From positions 1 through 19,112 of the forward strand of contig JBBRPC010000052.1 of the NCBI GenBank assembly GCA_038228615.1: 19,112 nt of DNA, written 5' to 3'. The notes under the pieces are model-generated. The model did no database searches. It was not told the DNA's origin and worked only from the letters and a program-made list of their open reading frames with translations. Origin of the DNA: F1-120-MAGs023 sp038228615 (lineage in GTDB: Bacteria; Actinomycetota; Acidimicrobiia; IMCC26256; PALSA-610). Made by a program: the position numbers and the translations under genes. Each line of letters opens with the position of its first letter. The stretch's first letter is position 1. Shown piece by piece: positions 7,958 to 15,985 of the stretch.

Positions 7958-9001
7958 ATGCCTCACGACACGTTGAGTTTTCTCGACTCGGTTGGCGGAC
8001 TCCCAGAACAGTTTGTCAAAGCCCACGAGCGAGCGGCAAGCATCGATCCCGGCCGCTTTCCCGATGCGACCGGCCTCACCAACATTGTTGTGTGCGGCAT
8101 GGGTGGCTCGGGCATTTCGGGCGATGTGCTCGCAGCTTCGCAAGGCGGTGAACTCGCGGTTCCAGTGATCGTGAGCAAGCAGATCCGTACTCCAGCGTTT
8201 GTAGGTGAGGGTTCGTTGGTGTTCGCGGTGTCGTATTCGGGAGATACGGCTGAGACGCTGTCGATGGCCCGTGGCGCGCGTGATGCCGGAGCCCGTTTGG
8301 TGTGTGTGAGTAGCGGAGGCGGGCTCGCGGCTCTCGCTGCTGAGTCGGGTGCGCTCCATATCGCGTGCCCGAGTGGCTTGATGCCCCGGGCCGCGCTCGG
8401 CGCGCTCGTCGCTCCGTTGTTTGTGACGTTGTTTCGAATGGGAATGTTGCCGTCTGCGCACACGTCGCTGATCACCACGCAACAACAACTCGCGATGCGT
8501 CGCGACGGGTGCCAACCATCCGTTCCTGCTCCCACGAACGTGGCCAAGGAGATTGCTCGCAAGATCGGCCGCACGATTCCAGTGATCTACGGCGGCGGTG
8601 CGCTCGGTGGCGTCGCGGCATACCGCTGGAAATGCAGCGTGAACGAGAACGCCAAGGCGCCTGCTTATAACGCGCAGTATCCAGAACTTGATCACAACGA
8701 GATCTGCGCGTGGGGTCAACACGGTGATGTCACTCGCCAATTGATCTCGATCATCGAAGTGCGTCATGGGTTCGAACACGTCGAACTCGATCGTCGTTTT
8801 CGTTACACCCGTGACATCATCGTCGAGGCTGTTCATCAGGTGATCAGCGTTGCAGCGGCTGGCGAATCGCGGCTTGCTCAATTGCTTGACTTGATGTATC
8901 TCGGAGATTGGGTCAGCACCTATCTCGCGCTCGACAACGACGTGGATCCTGGACCCATCGAGGCCATCTCTGTTCTGAAGCACCGCCTCGCGCAGCCATA
9001 A
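7958..9001 (+). CDS. bifunctional phosphoglucose/phosphomannose isomerase-like SIS protein
   Basis: A 347-residue protein with two SIS (sugar isomerase) domains, matching the archaeal-type bifunctional phosphoglucose/phosphomannose isomerase family and its actinobacterial relatives. The first domain has GMGGSGISG (47-55) and the phosphate-binding SYSGDT segment (92-97). The C-terminal domain has PELDHNE (E243, H246 and E248), which lies where the family keeps catalytic acid/base residues. The expected reaction is interconversion of fructose-6-phosphate with glucose-6-phosphate and mannose-6-phosphate in the cytoplasm, supplying ManB. The ATG lies 9 bases after the Trm112-like stop. Enzyme activity of the actinobacterial branch is inferred from homology only. 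Confidence 0.87.
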   Translation: MPHDTLSFLDSVGGLPEQFVKAHERAASIDPGRFPDATGLTNIVVCGMGGSGISGDVLAASQGGELAVPVIVSKQIRTPAFVGEGSLVFAVSYSGDTAETLSMARGARDAGARLVCVSSGGGLAALAAESGALHIACPSGLMPRAALGALVAPLFVTLFRMGMLPSAHTSLITTQQQLAMRRDGCQPSVPAPTNVAKEIARKIGRTIPVIYGGGALGGVAAYRWKCSVNENAKAPAYNAQYPELDHNEICAWGQHGDVTRQLISIIEVRHGFEHVELDRRFRYTRDIIVEAVHQVISVAAAGESRLAQLLDLMYLGDWVSTYLALDNDVDPGPIEAISVLKHRLAQP

Positions 9002-9039
9002 GCCGAGCACGCTGGCGGCATTGTGACTACTGTCGGTGT

Positions 9040-10473
9040 ATGGAGAATCCGTTCGACGACAATGGCTTCCTTCGACGTGGCGGGCTGACCCGCCGAAGCT
9101 TTATCGCTGCGTCTGCAGCGGCAGCGCTCGCCGCGTGTAGTAGCTCGAGTTCGCGCACGACCACGACGAGCGGAGCTCCATCGACGCAGCGTTCAAGTAC
9201 CCCGCGTGGTCCGAGCACGACCGGGGCGTCTCCGCAGGCTCGGCGGGTGCGCGCTCCAGGCGAACGGTGGGATCCGGCGAAAGCCGAGGGCACCGATCTC
9301 CTGCCTCAGATCGAACATGTCGTGGTCGTGATGATGGAAAACCATTCGTTCGACAACTATTTTGGAGCGCTTGGCCGGGGCGACGGATTTACAATTGGCG
9401 CCGACGGTCTGCCAACGAACTCGTGCAACGGCAGCGACGGTAAGGCCGTGCGAGCGTTTCGCGTGCAGAACACATGCCCGACGAATAACCCGAGTCAGAA
9501 TTGGAACGCCACACATACGCAATGGAACAACGGCGCGATGGATGGATTCGTGCGAAGCCCAAGCGGCGCGGGTGCGATGGGCTACTGGGACGACAAGAGT
9601 TTGCCCTTCTACTACTCACTCGCAAAGACGTTCCCGTTGTGCGATCGATGGTTCGCGTCGTGCATGGCGCAGACCTACCCGAACCGCCGTTTCCTTCTCG
9701 CCGGAACGGCTCGCGGCAACCTTCGTACCAATCTCGAAACGCTGAGCGACCCGCCGCCTCCGAATGGCACAATCATGGAAGCGCTGCAACGCAACTCGAT
9801 TTCTTGGGGCGATTACTACACGACGCTTCCGACCGTCGGTCTTTGGCTACCAGTTGCGACGAAAAACGGCGACAAGCTGCACAAGATCGACCGATTCTTC
9901 GCCGACGCGGCGGCAGGAAAGCTCCCAGCCTTCAGCTTGGTTGAACCGAACTTCGATCTCGCTTCGGAGGAAAATCCGCAAGACATCTCGCGTGGTGAGG
10001 CATTCGCCGCGCGCGTGATCAACGCAGTGATGCAGTCGCCCAACTGGGCGCGCACTGTGCTCGTGTGGTGTTACGACGAGCATGGCGGCTACTACGACCA
10101 CGTCGCACCACCTGCGGCGCCGAAACCAGACGACGTGCCGCCAAAATTGCAGCAAGGCGACGTCGCTGGAGCCTATGACCGTTTGGGTTTCCGCGTGCCT
10201 GCGGTGATCGTTTCGCCCTTCGCTCGAAAGGACTACGTGTCGCACGTCGTGCACGACCACACGTCGGTCTTGGCCCTGCTTGAGCACAAGTACAACCTTC
10301 CGGCACTGACCCATCGAGATGGATGGGCTGATGATCTCACCGATTGTCTCGACTTCGCAGGCACTCCGTTTCTCACCCCGCCGAATCTCGCCCACGCACT
10401 CAACACGAAGCCACTTGCGTCAGACGGAACCCCAGGACCGCTCTGTACCGAGCTGAGTCACGCGCCTTCGTGA
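9040..10473 (+). CDS. Tat-exported phosphoesterase lipoprotein (phospholipase C / acid phosphatase family)
   Basis: A 477-residue secreted phosphoesterase of the phospholipase C/AcpA superfamily. The N-terminus has a Tat motif, TRRSFIAAS (twin Arg 18-19), followed by an Ala-rich core and a lipobox LAAC (Cys33). A Ser/Thr-rich linker follows, so it is probably anchored outside the membrane. Catalytic and metal-binding motifs include MMENHSFDNYFG (98-109) and YDEHGGYYDH (345-354), with a further His-rich segment HVVHDHTS. The substrate could be phospholipids or phosphomonoesters. The ATG at 9040 is chosen because the Tat signal begins right after it; the frame stays open upstream into the isomerase gene. 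It lies 38 bases after that gene and may be part of the manB transcript. It is convergent with the VOC gene. Confidence 0.92.
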   Translation: MENPFDDNGFLRRGGLTRRSFIAASAAAALAACSSSSSRTTTTSGAPSTQRSSTPRGPSTTGASPQARRVRAPGERWDPAKAEGTDLLPQIEHVVVVMMENHSFDNYFGALGRGDGFTIGADGLPTNSCNGSDGKAVRAFRVQNTCPTNNPSQNWNATHTQWNNGAMDGFVRSPSGAGAMGYWDDKSLPFYYSLAKTFPLCDRWFASCMAQTYPNRRFLLAGTARGNLRTNLETLSDPPPPNGTIMEALQRNSISWGDYYTTLPTVGLWLPVATKNGDKLHKIDRFFADAAAGKLPAFSLVEPNFDLASEENPQDISRGEAFAARVINAVMQSPNWARTVLVWCYDEHGGYYDHVAPPAAPKPDDVPPKLQQGDVAGAYDRLGFRVPAVIVSPFARKDYVSHVVHDHTSVLALLEHKYNLPALTHRDGWADDLTDCLDFAGTPFLTPPNLAHALNTKPLASDGTPGPLCTELSHAPS

Positions 10474-10474
10474 G

Positions 10475-10505
10475 GTCGGATCAACCGACGCGTTCTCCGA
10501 ACGCG
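10475..10505. terminator. paired hairpins at a convergent gene junction
   Basis: GTCGG/CCGAC (10475-10479 with 10485-10489) and CGCGTTC/GAACGCG (10489-10495 with 10499-10505, 3-base loop) lie where the phosphoesterase and VOC genes meet. They share one base, so they may be alternatives. No T-run follows in either direction. Termination here is a guess from position. Confidence 0.3.
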
Positions 10506-10846
10506 ATGTGATGACCCGATGGGAGTCGCACGACGAAATCGCGTTGACCATACGGATGCGTCGTAGGGGGTTGGGTGATCGACAACTTCGCTTCGCATCG
10601 TCGATACAGCGCATCGATGCCTTCGACATCCACATACACGCTCGCAATGTCGCGAGCTACCGATGACGAATCGGAATGGCTGAACGCGATTGTCGCTCCA
10701 CCTGCCCCAACCAATGCGAATGTCACTGGATCACCCATCGACGCATAGATATTCCAGCCGAGTGTCTCGACAAAGACGGCGAGGTTCGCGTCAACGTCGT
10801 CGACCTGGAGCGTCGGCCGTGCCCCGAGCCAAGTGATCGTGGTCAT
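10481..10846 (-). CDS. VOC family protein (glyoxalase/bleomycin-resistance fold)
   Basis: A 121-residue protein with the beta-alpha-beta-beta-beta pattern of vicinal-oxygen-chelate proteins. It opens with the typical PTLQVDDVDANLAVFVETLGW segment, then an FALV strand and a second half with VYVDVEGIDALYRRC and a closing FVVRLPSGHHIAFGE. Family members bind metals and act as isomerases, dioxygenases or drug-binding proteins. The single-domain size fits a homodimer. GAAGGA lies about eight bases before the ATG. It ends 7 bases from the phosphoesterase stop, in convergent orientation, and is divergent from ahcY. The substrate is not predictable. Confidence 0.85.
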   Translation of the reverse strand: MTTITWLGARPTLQVDDVDANLAVFVETLGWNIYASMGDPVTFALVGAGGATIAFSHSDSSSVARDIASVYVDVEGIDALYRRCEAKLSITQPPTTHPYGQRDFVVRLPSGHHIAFGERVG

Positions 10847-11062
10847 CGTGAACGTCCTTCCAGAGCCGCCAAGGTTGTCGTGCAGGCAATCGTAGGAGCT
10901 TCTTCAGAATGCCTGAGCAAAACCGGCTGGCTTTCGGTGGAATTGAATTTCGACTAGTATTTCCGCCCGTCGGGCCGTTTCTTGCGGCTGTCATCCGGTG
11001 ATCCGGGCCGGCTCTTTCGATGCAACGTTGTTTGTGGTGCGCAGATCGCGTGTCACAGTCCG

Positions 11063-11068
11063 AAGGAG
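11063..11068 (+). promoter_or_regulatory. Shine-Dalgarno site of ahcY
   Basis: AAGGAG ten bases before the ATG at 11079. The 10847-11078 intergenic region shows a small GC-rich hairpin (about 10965-10975) but no SAH or SAM riboswitch that I can recognise. Confidence 0.6.
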
Positions 11069-11078
11069 TTGAACGCCC

Positions 11079-12557
11079 ATGACCGCAACTATCCCTACGC
11101 GCACGGATCTTTCCGGCGATTTCAAAGTGGCCGATTTATCGCTCGCCACATTTGGTCGCAAGGAAATCCAACTCGCAGAACACGAAATGCCCGGCCTGAT
11201 GGCAATGCGCGAACAGTACGGCGCGAGCCAGCCGCTCAAGGGTGCCAGGATCGCCGGCTCGCTGCACATGACTGTGCAGACGGCAGTACTGATTGAAACG
11301 CTGGTGGAACTTGGCGCAGATGTGCGCTGGGTGAGCTGCAATATTTTTTCGACGCAAGATCACGCGGCGGCCGCTGTGGTGTGCGGTCCATTCGGCACAG
11401 CCGATGCACCATCCGGCATCCCCGTGTACGCCTGGAAGGGCGAGTCGCTCGAAGAGTATTGGTGGTGTACGGAGAAGCTCTTCCGGTTCTCCGATGCCAA
11501 GGGCAACACGGTTGGTCCCAACATGATTCTTGACGACGGCGGCGACGCGACATTGTTGGTGCACAAAGGTGTCGAGTTCGAAAAAGCCGGCAAGGTCCCC
11601 GACCCATCGACCGCGGAGAGCCACGAGTTCTCTGTTGTCCTGGCGACGCTCGGCCGCCAACTCAAAGAAGACGGCAACTACTGGACGAAGATCGCTGCCG
11701 ACATCATTGGCGTGACCGAAGAAACCACGACTGGTGTTCATCGGCTCTATCAGATGATGGAAGCTGGAACGTTGTTGTTCCCCGCGATCAATGTGAACGA
11801 CTCAGTGACCAAGAGCAAGTTTGACAACCTGTACGGATGCAGGCACTCGTTGATCGATGGCATCAATCGCGCGACCGACGTGATGATCGCCGGCAAGGTT
11901 GCAGTGGTGTGCGGCTATGGCGATGTCGGCAAAGGTTGCACACAATCGTTGCGTGGACAGGGCGCACGCGTGCTCGTGACTGAGGTCGACCCGATCTGTG
12001 CGTTGCAAGCTTGTATGGAGGGATACCAAGTGGTGTTGCTCGATGATGTCATCGGAAGTGCCGACATCTTCGTGACGACAACTGGTAACCACAACATCAT
12101 CACGGCACAGCACATGGCGGCGATGAAACACAACGCGATTGTTGGCAACATCGGCCATTTCGACAACGAGATCGACATGGCTGGCCTTGAGAGTCTTGCG
12201 GGCATCGAGCGGATCAACATCAAGCCACAGGTTGACGAGTGGAAGTTCGCAGACGGTCACTCCATCATCGTGTTAGCGGAGGGACGACTGCTCAACCTCG
12301 GTTGCGCGACGGGCCACCCGAGTTTCGTGATGAGCAACAGCTTCACGAACCAAACGATCGCACAAGTGGAATTGTTCACCAAACGCGATCAGTATCCGCT
12401 TGGCGTGCACGTGCTGCCAAAACATCTCGATGAGAAGGTTGCTCGTTTACATCTAGCGCAACTCGGTGCGAAGCTCACGGTGCTCACCGATGATCAGGCT
12501 GCGTACATCGGCGTACCAGTTGACGGCCCATACAAGCCAGATCACTACCGCTACTAA
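11079..12557 (+). CDS. ahcY: adenosylhomocysteinase
   Basis: Cytoplasmic NAD-dependent enzyme that reversibly splits S-adenosylhomocysteine into adenosine and homocysteine, relieving product inhibition of methyltransferases. The 492-residue length matches the bacterial/actinobacterial form with its internal insertion. Visible motifs are the substrate-site segment STQDHAAAAV, the NAD-binding loop GYGDVGKG (279-286), NIGHFDNEID, the GHPSFVMSNSFTNQ segment, and the C-terminal KPDHYRY, which contributes to the neighbouring subunit's NAD site. The ATG start is supported by AAGGAG. It stands alone on the plus strand between the divergent VOC gene and the convergent nurA, and ends at a strong hairpin terminator. 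It is probably a housekeeping gene with its own promoter. Confidence 0.97.
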   Translation: MTATIPTRTDLSGDFKVADLSLATFGRKEIQLAEHEMPGLMAMREQYGASQPLKGARIAGSLHMTVQTAVLIETLVELGADVRWVSCNIFSTQDHAAAAVVCGPFGTADAPSGIPVYAWKGESLEEYWWCTEKLFRFSDAKGNTVGPNMILDDGGDATLLVHKGVEFEKAGKVPDPSTAESHEFSVVLATLGRQLKEDGNYWTKIAADIIGVTEETTTGVHRLYQMMEAGTLLFPAINVNDSVTKSKFDNLYGCRHSLIDGINRATDVMIAGKVAVVCGYGDVGKGCTQSLRGQGARVLVTEVDPICALQACMEGYQVVLLDDVIGSADIFVTTTGNHNIITAQHMAAMKHNAIVGNIGHFDNEIDMAGLESLAGIERINIKPQVDEWKFADGHSIIVLAEGRLLNLGCATGHPSFVMSNSFTNQTIAQVELFTKRDQYPLGVHVLPKHLDEKVARLHLAQLGAKLTVLTDDQAAYIGVPVDGPYKPDHYRY

Positions 12558-12563
12558 GGCGGT

Positions 12564-12579
12564 ACGCGGCTGTCCGCGT
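12564..12579 (+). other. small hairpin after ahcY stop
   Basis: ACGCGG (12564-12569) pairs with CCGCGT (12574-12579) around a CTGT loop, just downstream of the ahcY stop. It lacks a T-run and may simply protect the transcript end ahead of the main terminator. Confidence 0.3.
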
Positions 12580-12600
12580 GCGGAAATGTTCATGCAATGC

Positions 12601-12637
12601 GTATGCGGGTGGACTTGAGTCCACCCGCATACTTTTA
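12601..12637 (+). terminator. intrinsic terminator of ahcY
   Basis: A perfect 14-bp stem (12601-12614 with 12619-12632) with a TTGA loop is followed by TTTTA (12633-12637) on the plus strand. This is a textbook Rho-independent terminator and the strongest hairpin in the window. On the minus strand the same stem faces transcripts leaving nurA but has no T-run after it. Confidence 0.9.
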
Positions 12638-12640
12638 TGT

Positions 12641-12657
12641 CTGAAGCTGCGCTTCAG
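12641..12657 (-). terminator. hairpin overlapping the nurA stop codon
   Basis: CTGAAGC (12641-12647) pairs with GCTTCAG (12651-12657), a 7-bp stem with a 3-base loop that includes the nurA TGA. Together with the larger hairpin beyond it, it may end the herA operon transcript. No T-run follows on the minus strand. Confidence 0.35.
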
Positions 12658-13598
12658 CCGATCGTTGTGGCGCCACGTGCGGCAAGGCGCAGCCCGCGGT
12701 AGAGCAGTTGCTGATCGCCGAGCCGACGCCGGAGCTCGCGTTCCAACCCGCCGATCGGATAGAGGTTTTGCGGAGCGCGCGAGTCTTTGTGCGGAGCACT
12801 TGCAAAGCGTGGGACGGTGACGCAGACGGTGTCGGCGAGCATGACAAGTTGCGGAGTCGGCAGCGCTCCCGACGCTTCGCAGCGCACGATTCCGGCCCAC
12901 GGTGAGTCGTTGTCGACGGGAAGACGGAGATACCAGGCAGCACGGTTAAAAGGTGGTGCGTCGATGCGAAACAGTGGTGTGCGTTGGCCAGCAGCAAGTT
13001 CACCGACAATTCGATCGAGTGCTGGAGGCAAATATCGCACGGCGTGACTCTTGATGAATCCGATCGCGTCGGGAATGTGCCCGCGTTTACGGATCGGGCC
13101 GTCGAGGATGATCAGATCATTGGCATGCCTGCGTGCGCGCTCGGCGACCTCGACTTCGGCGCGGGCCATATCGTCGTGCACTGCGAACATGAGTGCTTCC
13201 GGTGTCGAGTCGGACGCAGCCCGCGCCTTGTAGATTCCGTGACGCGTCGTGATGTCTGGCTGTTCTGGAGTCGGCGAGTACACACCGCGACCGACCTCGA
13301 CTTCGCCAATCGCCGCGCGACCAGGGTCGCATCGAACAGTACCGGCAGCGAAGCTCGCAAATATCCCGCTGACGGCAACGTCCTGTGCGTCGCGAATCCA
13401 AGCACGCGCATCAATTCTGCGGACGCCATCGACAAAAATGACCGCCTCCGGCGCGCTCCTGGAGGGCTCGGGATCAAGCGCCTGCCATTCGCTCGGGTGA
13501 ATTTCGAGATCGAGCACAACGGTTGCTTCGCTCGCTGCCATTTCAGTATCGAGCGAGGTGCCGTAACTGGGGTCCCACGGATCAACGGAAAACGTCAC
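12654..13598 (-). CDS. nurA: NurA domain 5'-3' nuclease
   Basis: A 314-residue NurA-family nuclease that, in archaea, partners the HerA hexamer to resect DNA ends. The first conserved acidic motif is in FVDGVRRIDAR (D57), and a second in LIILDGPI (D166). These fit the RNase H-like metal site of NurA. GFIKSH (180-185) and the C-terminal PHKD...NLYPIGGLE segment (269-286, H270) are also NurA-like. The start is GTG 13598: it overlaps the sbcC stop as GTGA and has GAGGTGG upstream. The frame extends to an ATG at 13736, but those 46 extra residues lie inside sbcC and have no domain character. It is the last gene of the herA-sbcD-sbcC-nurA operon. Assignment rests on motifs and context; sequence divergence in this family is high. 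Confidence 0.85.
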   Translation of the reverse strand: MTFSVDPWDPSYGTSLDTEMAASEATVVLDLEIHPSEWQALDPEPSRSAPEAVIFVDGVRRIDARAWIRDAQDVAVSGIFASFAAGTVRCDPGRAAIGEVEVGRGVYSPTPEQPDITTRHGIYKARAASDSTPEALMFAVHDDMARAEVEVAERARRHANDLIILDGPIRKRGHIPDAIGFIKSHAVRYLPPALDRIVGELAAGQRTPLFRIDAPPFNRAAWYLRLPVDNDSPWAGIVRCEASGALPTPQLVMLADTVCVTVPRFASAPHKDSRAPQNLYPIGGLERELRRRLGDQQLLYRGLRLAARGATTIG

Positions 13599-15985
13599 CC
13601 GCTCACCACCTCGACCTGGGAGCGGTTCCCGACCTTGGTGATCTCGAAACGTACTGGCACTCGTTGCGCGAGGTCGCGGACATGCGTGACGATCCCCACC
13701 ATGCGTCCGCTCTTGCCAAGGGCTTCGATGGTGCATGCCACAGTGTCGAGGCTCTCAGGATCGAGAGTTCCGAAACCTTCGTCGAGAAAGATCGCCTCAA
13801 GTTTGGGTGCTCCGTGGGCAGCGAGTTCTGCCAACTGGTCCGAAAGCGCGAGCGCCAGCGCGAGGGACGCTTGAAACGTCTCGCCACCGGAGAGTGAGCG
13901 AACTGATCGGGCTGCGTCAGCGTTGGTGTGATCAATGATCTCGAAGTCGGTGGCGGCTCCGTGGCGAAGTGAATACTGGCCACCTGAAAGTTCGAACAAG
14001 GTGTGCGACGCGGCGGAGATCAGCGTGGTCAGCGCCTCCTCGACGAGCCACTCGACAAATGCATCGGTTCGCAACAGCTTGCCAAGTAATTCAGCCACCT
14101 GTTGCTCGCCACGCGTGATGGAAATCGACGCTTCGAGCGTCGCAACCTCGGCGCGCCGTGCCTGAGTGTGTTCGATCGCAGCTTCGGTGCGAGCCGATGA
14201 CGCTGCGAGCGACGCAGCGATCCCATTCAGGTCGCTGGCCGCGACGCCGAGCATTGTCGCGCGCTCGTTCAAGCGCGCAAGGTCGCTCGCTCGTGTCGCG
14301 GCGAGTCCTTCGACGTCAATCCGAGCCGCATCGACGACCGCGATGTATTCGGTGAGTTGCCCCTGTGCCCACGTTGTGAGAGCCCGCCAACCTGCTGCGA
14401 AGTCGTCGGTATTGCGCGGCGGCGGATCGAGGGCAGCAACGGCGTCGCGTTGTCGGTCGAACGTGGATTGCAGCTCGGCAATGTCGTCGCGTCGCTGCTG
14501 CACGAGAGCTCGTGCAGTGCGTTCGTCTTTCGCGGCGTTCGCCACACGCAAGCGCGCATCGCGAAGCTCACGTTCCAAGGCTCGAGCCGTTACCAGAGAT
14601 TCCGCAACGACAGCGCGCGTGAGCGCACTGGGGATGCCACGTCGTTGGTTCAATTGTTGTTCCCGCAAGGTGTCGAGCGCACTCGTGGCCGCGGCGAGTT
14701 CGGTCTCGATCTTCGCGGCGTCCTGCATGCTTTGGTCGTGAGCAGCGACCGCGGTGGTGAACGCGCGTTGCGTGATCCGAATTTGTTCCGGCTCCGCGAC
14801 AACCGGAACGGAATCGACGACCTGAAGGCAAACTGGGCACGTATCTCCCGCCTCGAGTGATTGCCGCAACACGTGCGAGCGATTGGCGTATTTCGACTTC
14901 TCGAATTCGTCTTCGGCCATGCGCCGCGCGCGTTCGGTGTGCTCTGCGGCGGTCCGAGCTCTCGATCGTTGCTCATCGAGGATTGATGCCGCTGCTGCTT
15001 TTGTGTCGATATTCAACTGCAAATTGTCGAGTTGGACGTGGGCGCCAAGGACGCGTTCAAGTGTCGGAATATCGCCGTGCACTGTCGCCGATTCGAACTG
15101 GGATTCGAGGTCTGCCAGCGACCCCGTCGCCAATTCGAACATCCTGGCTGCATCGGCCTCGCGTTCGGTCGCCCGCACGAGGTTGGCTCCCAATTCGTTC
15201 GCCACATCCGGCATGGCGATGTCGTGGAGCTTGGCGATTGCCGAGTTGGCGGCCACAATCGAACGCTCACACTCGACGATGTGCGTCGCGCGTTCGCGAT
15301 CGACCGGCAATGCCTCCGCAACGGCGGTCGATAATGCTTGGAGGTTGCGCAAACGGGTGGTGAGTTCCGCTTCGTCGGTGAGCGATGCGACGAGACGCTC
15401 ACACTGTGAGACGTAGATACCCAATTGCACGTTGAGCGCCGATGCGCGCTCTCTCGCGCGGCGCCCGAGGTCTTCGTAGTGGCCAAGGTTGAGTAGCCGC
15501 ACCAACACGGAACGCCGATGCTTCGGGTCTTCGTGCAAAAACTTCTGAAATTCGCCTTGTGGCAGCGCAACACATCGCGTGAAATCCTCGAACGGCATAC
15601 CGAGAATTGTCTCCATCGCCTCGGTGAATTCCCGCACCTGGCCGGCGAGCAAGGAACCGTCTGCCGTTTCGAGGCGCACGTCCTGTTTTGGCTTACCGTT
15701 ACGCAGCTTTACCGTCCGCACTGCGATGTAGCGCACTCCGCCGGCATCGAACGTCAATCGAACGCGTGCCTCGATTGCACCGAGCGACACAACGCTGCTC
15801 GCTGTACTGCGGTCGTCGTGGCGAGGCACTTTGCCGTAGAGCGCAAATCCGATCGCGTCGATGACTGTCGACTTGCCGTTGCCGGTGGGGCCGACGAGCG
15901 CAAAGAAATCGATTCCGTCGAAATCGAAGATTGTGTAGTCGCGGAAGGAGCCAAAACCTGCCAGTTCTAAGCGGATAGGTCTCAT
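13595..15985 (-). CDS. sbcC: SMC-family exonuclease subunit SbcC (Rad50-like)
   Basis: A 796-residue Rad50/SbcC ATPase that clamps DNA ends and drives the SbcD nuclease. The N-terminal half-ATPase has GPTGNGKS (32-39) and the Q-loop region LPQGEFQKF. A heptad-rich, Arg/Glu/Ala-rich coiled coil follows, with the zinc hook CPVC at 383-386 at its centre. The C-terminal half-ATPase has the ABC signature LSGGE (698-702), Walker B IFLDE (D735, E736) and the following FGTLD D-loop. The coiled coil is shorter than in E. coli SbcC (about 1050 residues total). The ATG overlaps the sbcD stop (ATGA) and the stop overlaps the nurA start (GTGA), so translation is coupled through all three genes. Confidence 0.96.
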   Translation of the reverse strand: MRPIRLELAGFGSFRDYTIFDFDGIDFFALVGPTGNGKSTVIDAIGFALYGKVPRHDDRSTASSVVSLGAIEARVRLTFDAGGVRYIAVRTVKLRNGKPKQDVRLETADGSLLAGQVREFTEAMETILGMPFEDFTRCVALPQGEFQKFLHEDPKHRRSVLVRLLNLGHYEDLGRRARERASALNVQLGIYVSQCERLVASLTDEAELTTRLRNLQALSTAVAEALPVDRERATHIVECERSIVAANSAIAKLHDIAMPDVANELGANLVRATEREADAARMFELATGSLADLESQFESATVHGDIPTLERVLGAHVQLDNLQLNIDTKAAAASILDEQRSRARTAAEHTERARRMAEDEFEKSKYANRSHVLRQSLEAGDTCPVCLQVVDSVPVVAEPEQIRITQRAFTTAVAAHDQSMQDAAKIETELAAATSALDTLREQQLNQRRGIPSALTRAVVAESLVTARALERELRDARLRVANAAKDERTARALVQQRRDDIAELQSTFDRQRDAVAALDPPPRNTDDFAAGWRALTTWAQGQLTEYIAVVDAARIDVEGLAATRASDLARLNERATMLGVAASDLNGIAASLAASSARTEAAIEHTQARRAEVATLEASISITRGEQQVAELLGKLLRTDAFVEWLVEEALTTLISAASHTLFELSGGQYSLRHGAATDFEIIDHTNADAARSVRSLSGGETFQASLALALALSDQLAELAAHGAPKLEAIFLDEGFGTLDPESLDTVACTIEALGKSGRMVGIVTHVRDLAQRVPVRFEITKVGNRSQVEVVSG

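Noticed and set aside
7454..9010. 518-codon open frame on the minus strand
   Set aside because: It lies fully antisense to the well-supported isomerase, Trm112-like and manB 3' coding regions and shows no domain character. Long antisense frames are common in such GC-rich genes.
10932..10960. Promoter for ahcY with TAGTAT at 10955-10960
   Set aside because: The -10-like hexamer has no good -35 partner at 17 bases (TTTCGG), so it was not listed as a feature.
10847..11078. Possible SAH or SAM riboswitch upstream of ahcY
   Set aside because: I looked for the conserved cores of SAH and SAM riboswitches and found no convincing match. A covariance-model search (Rfam) would be decisive.
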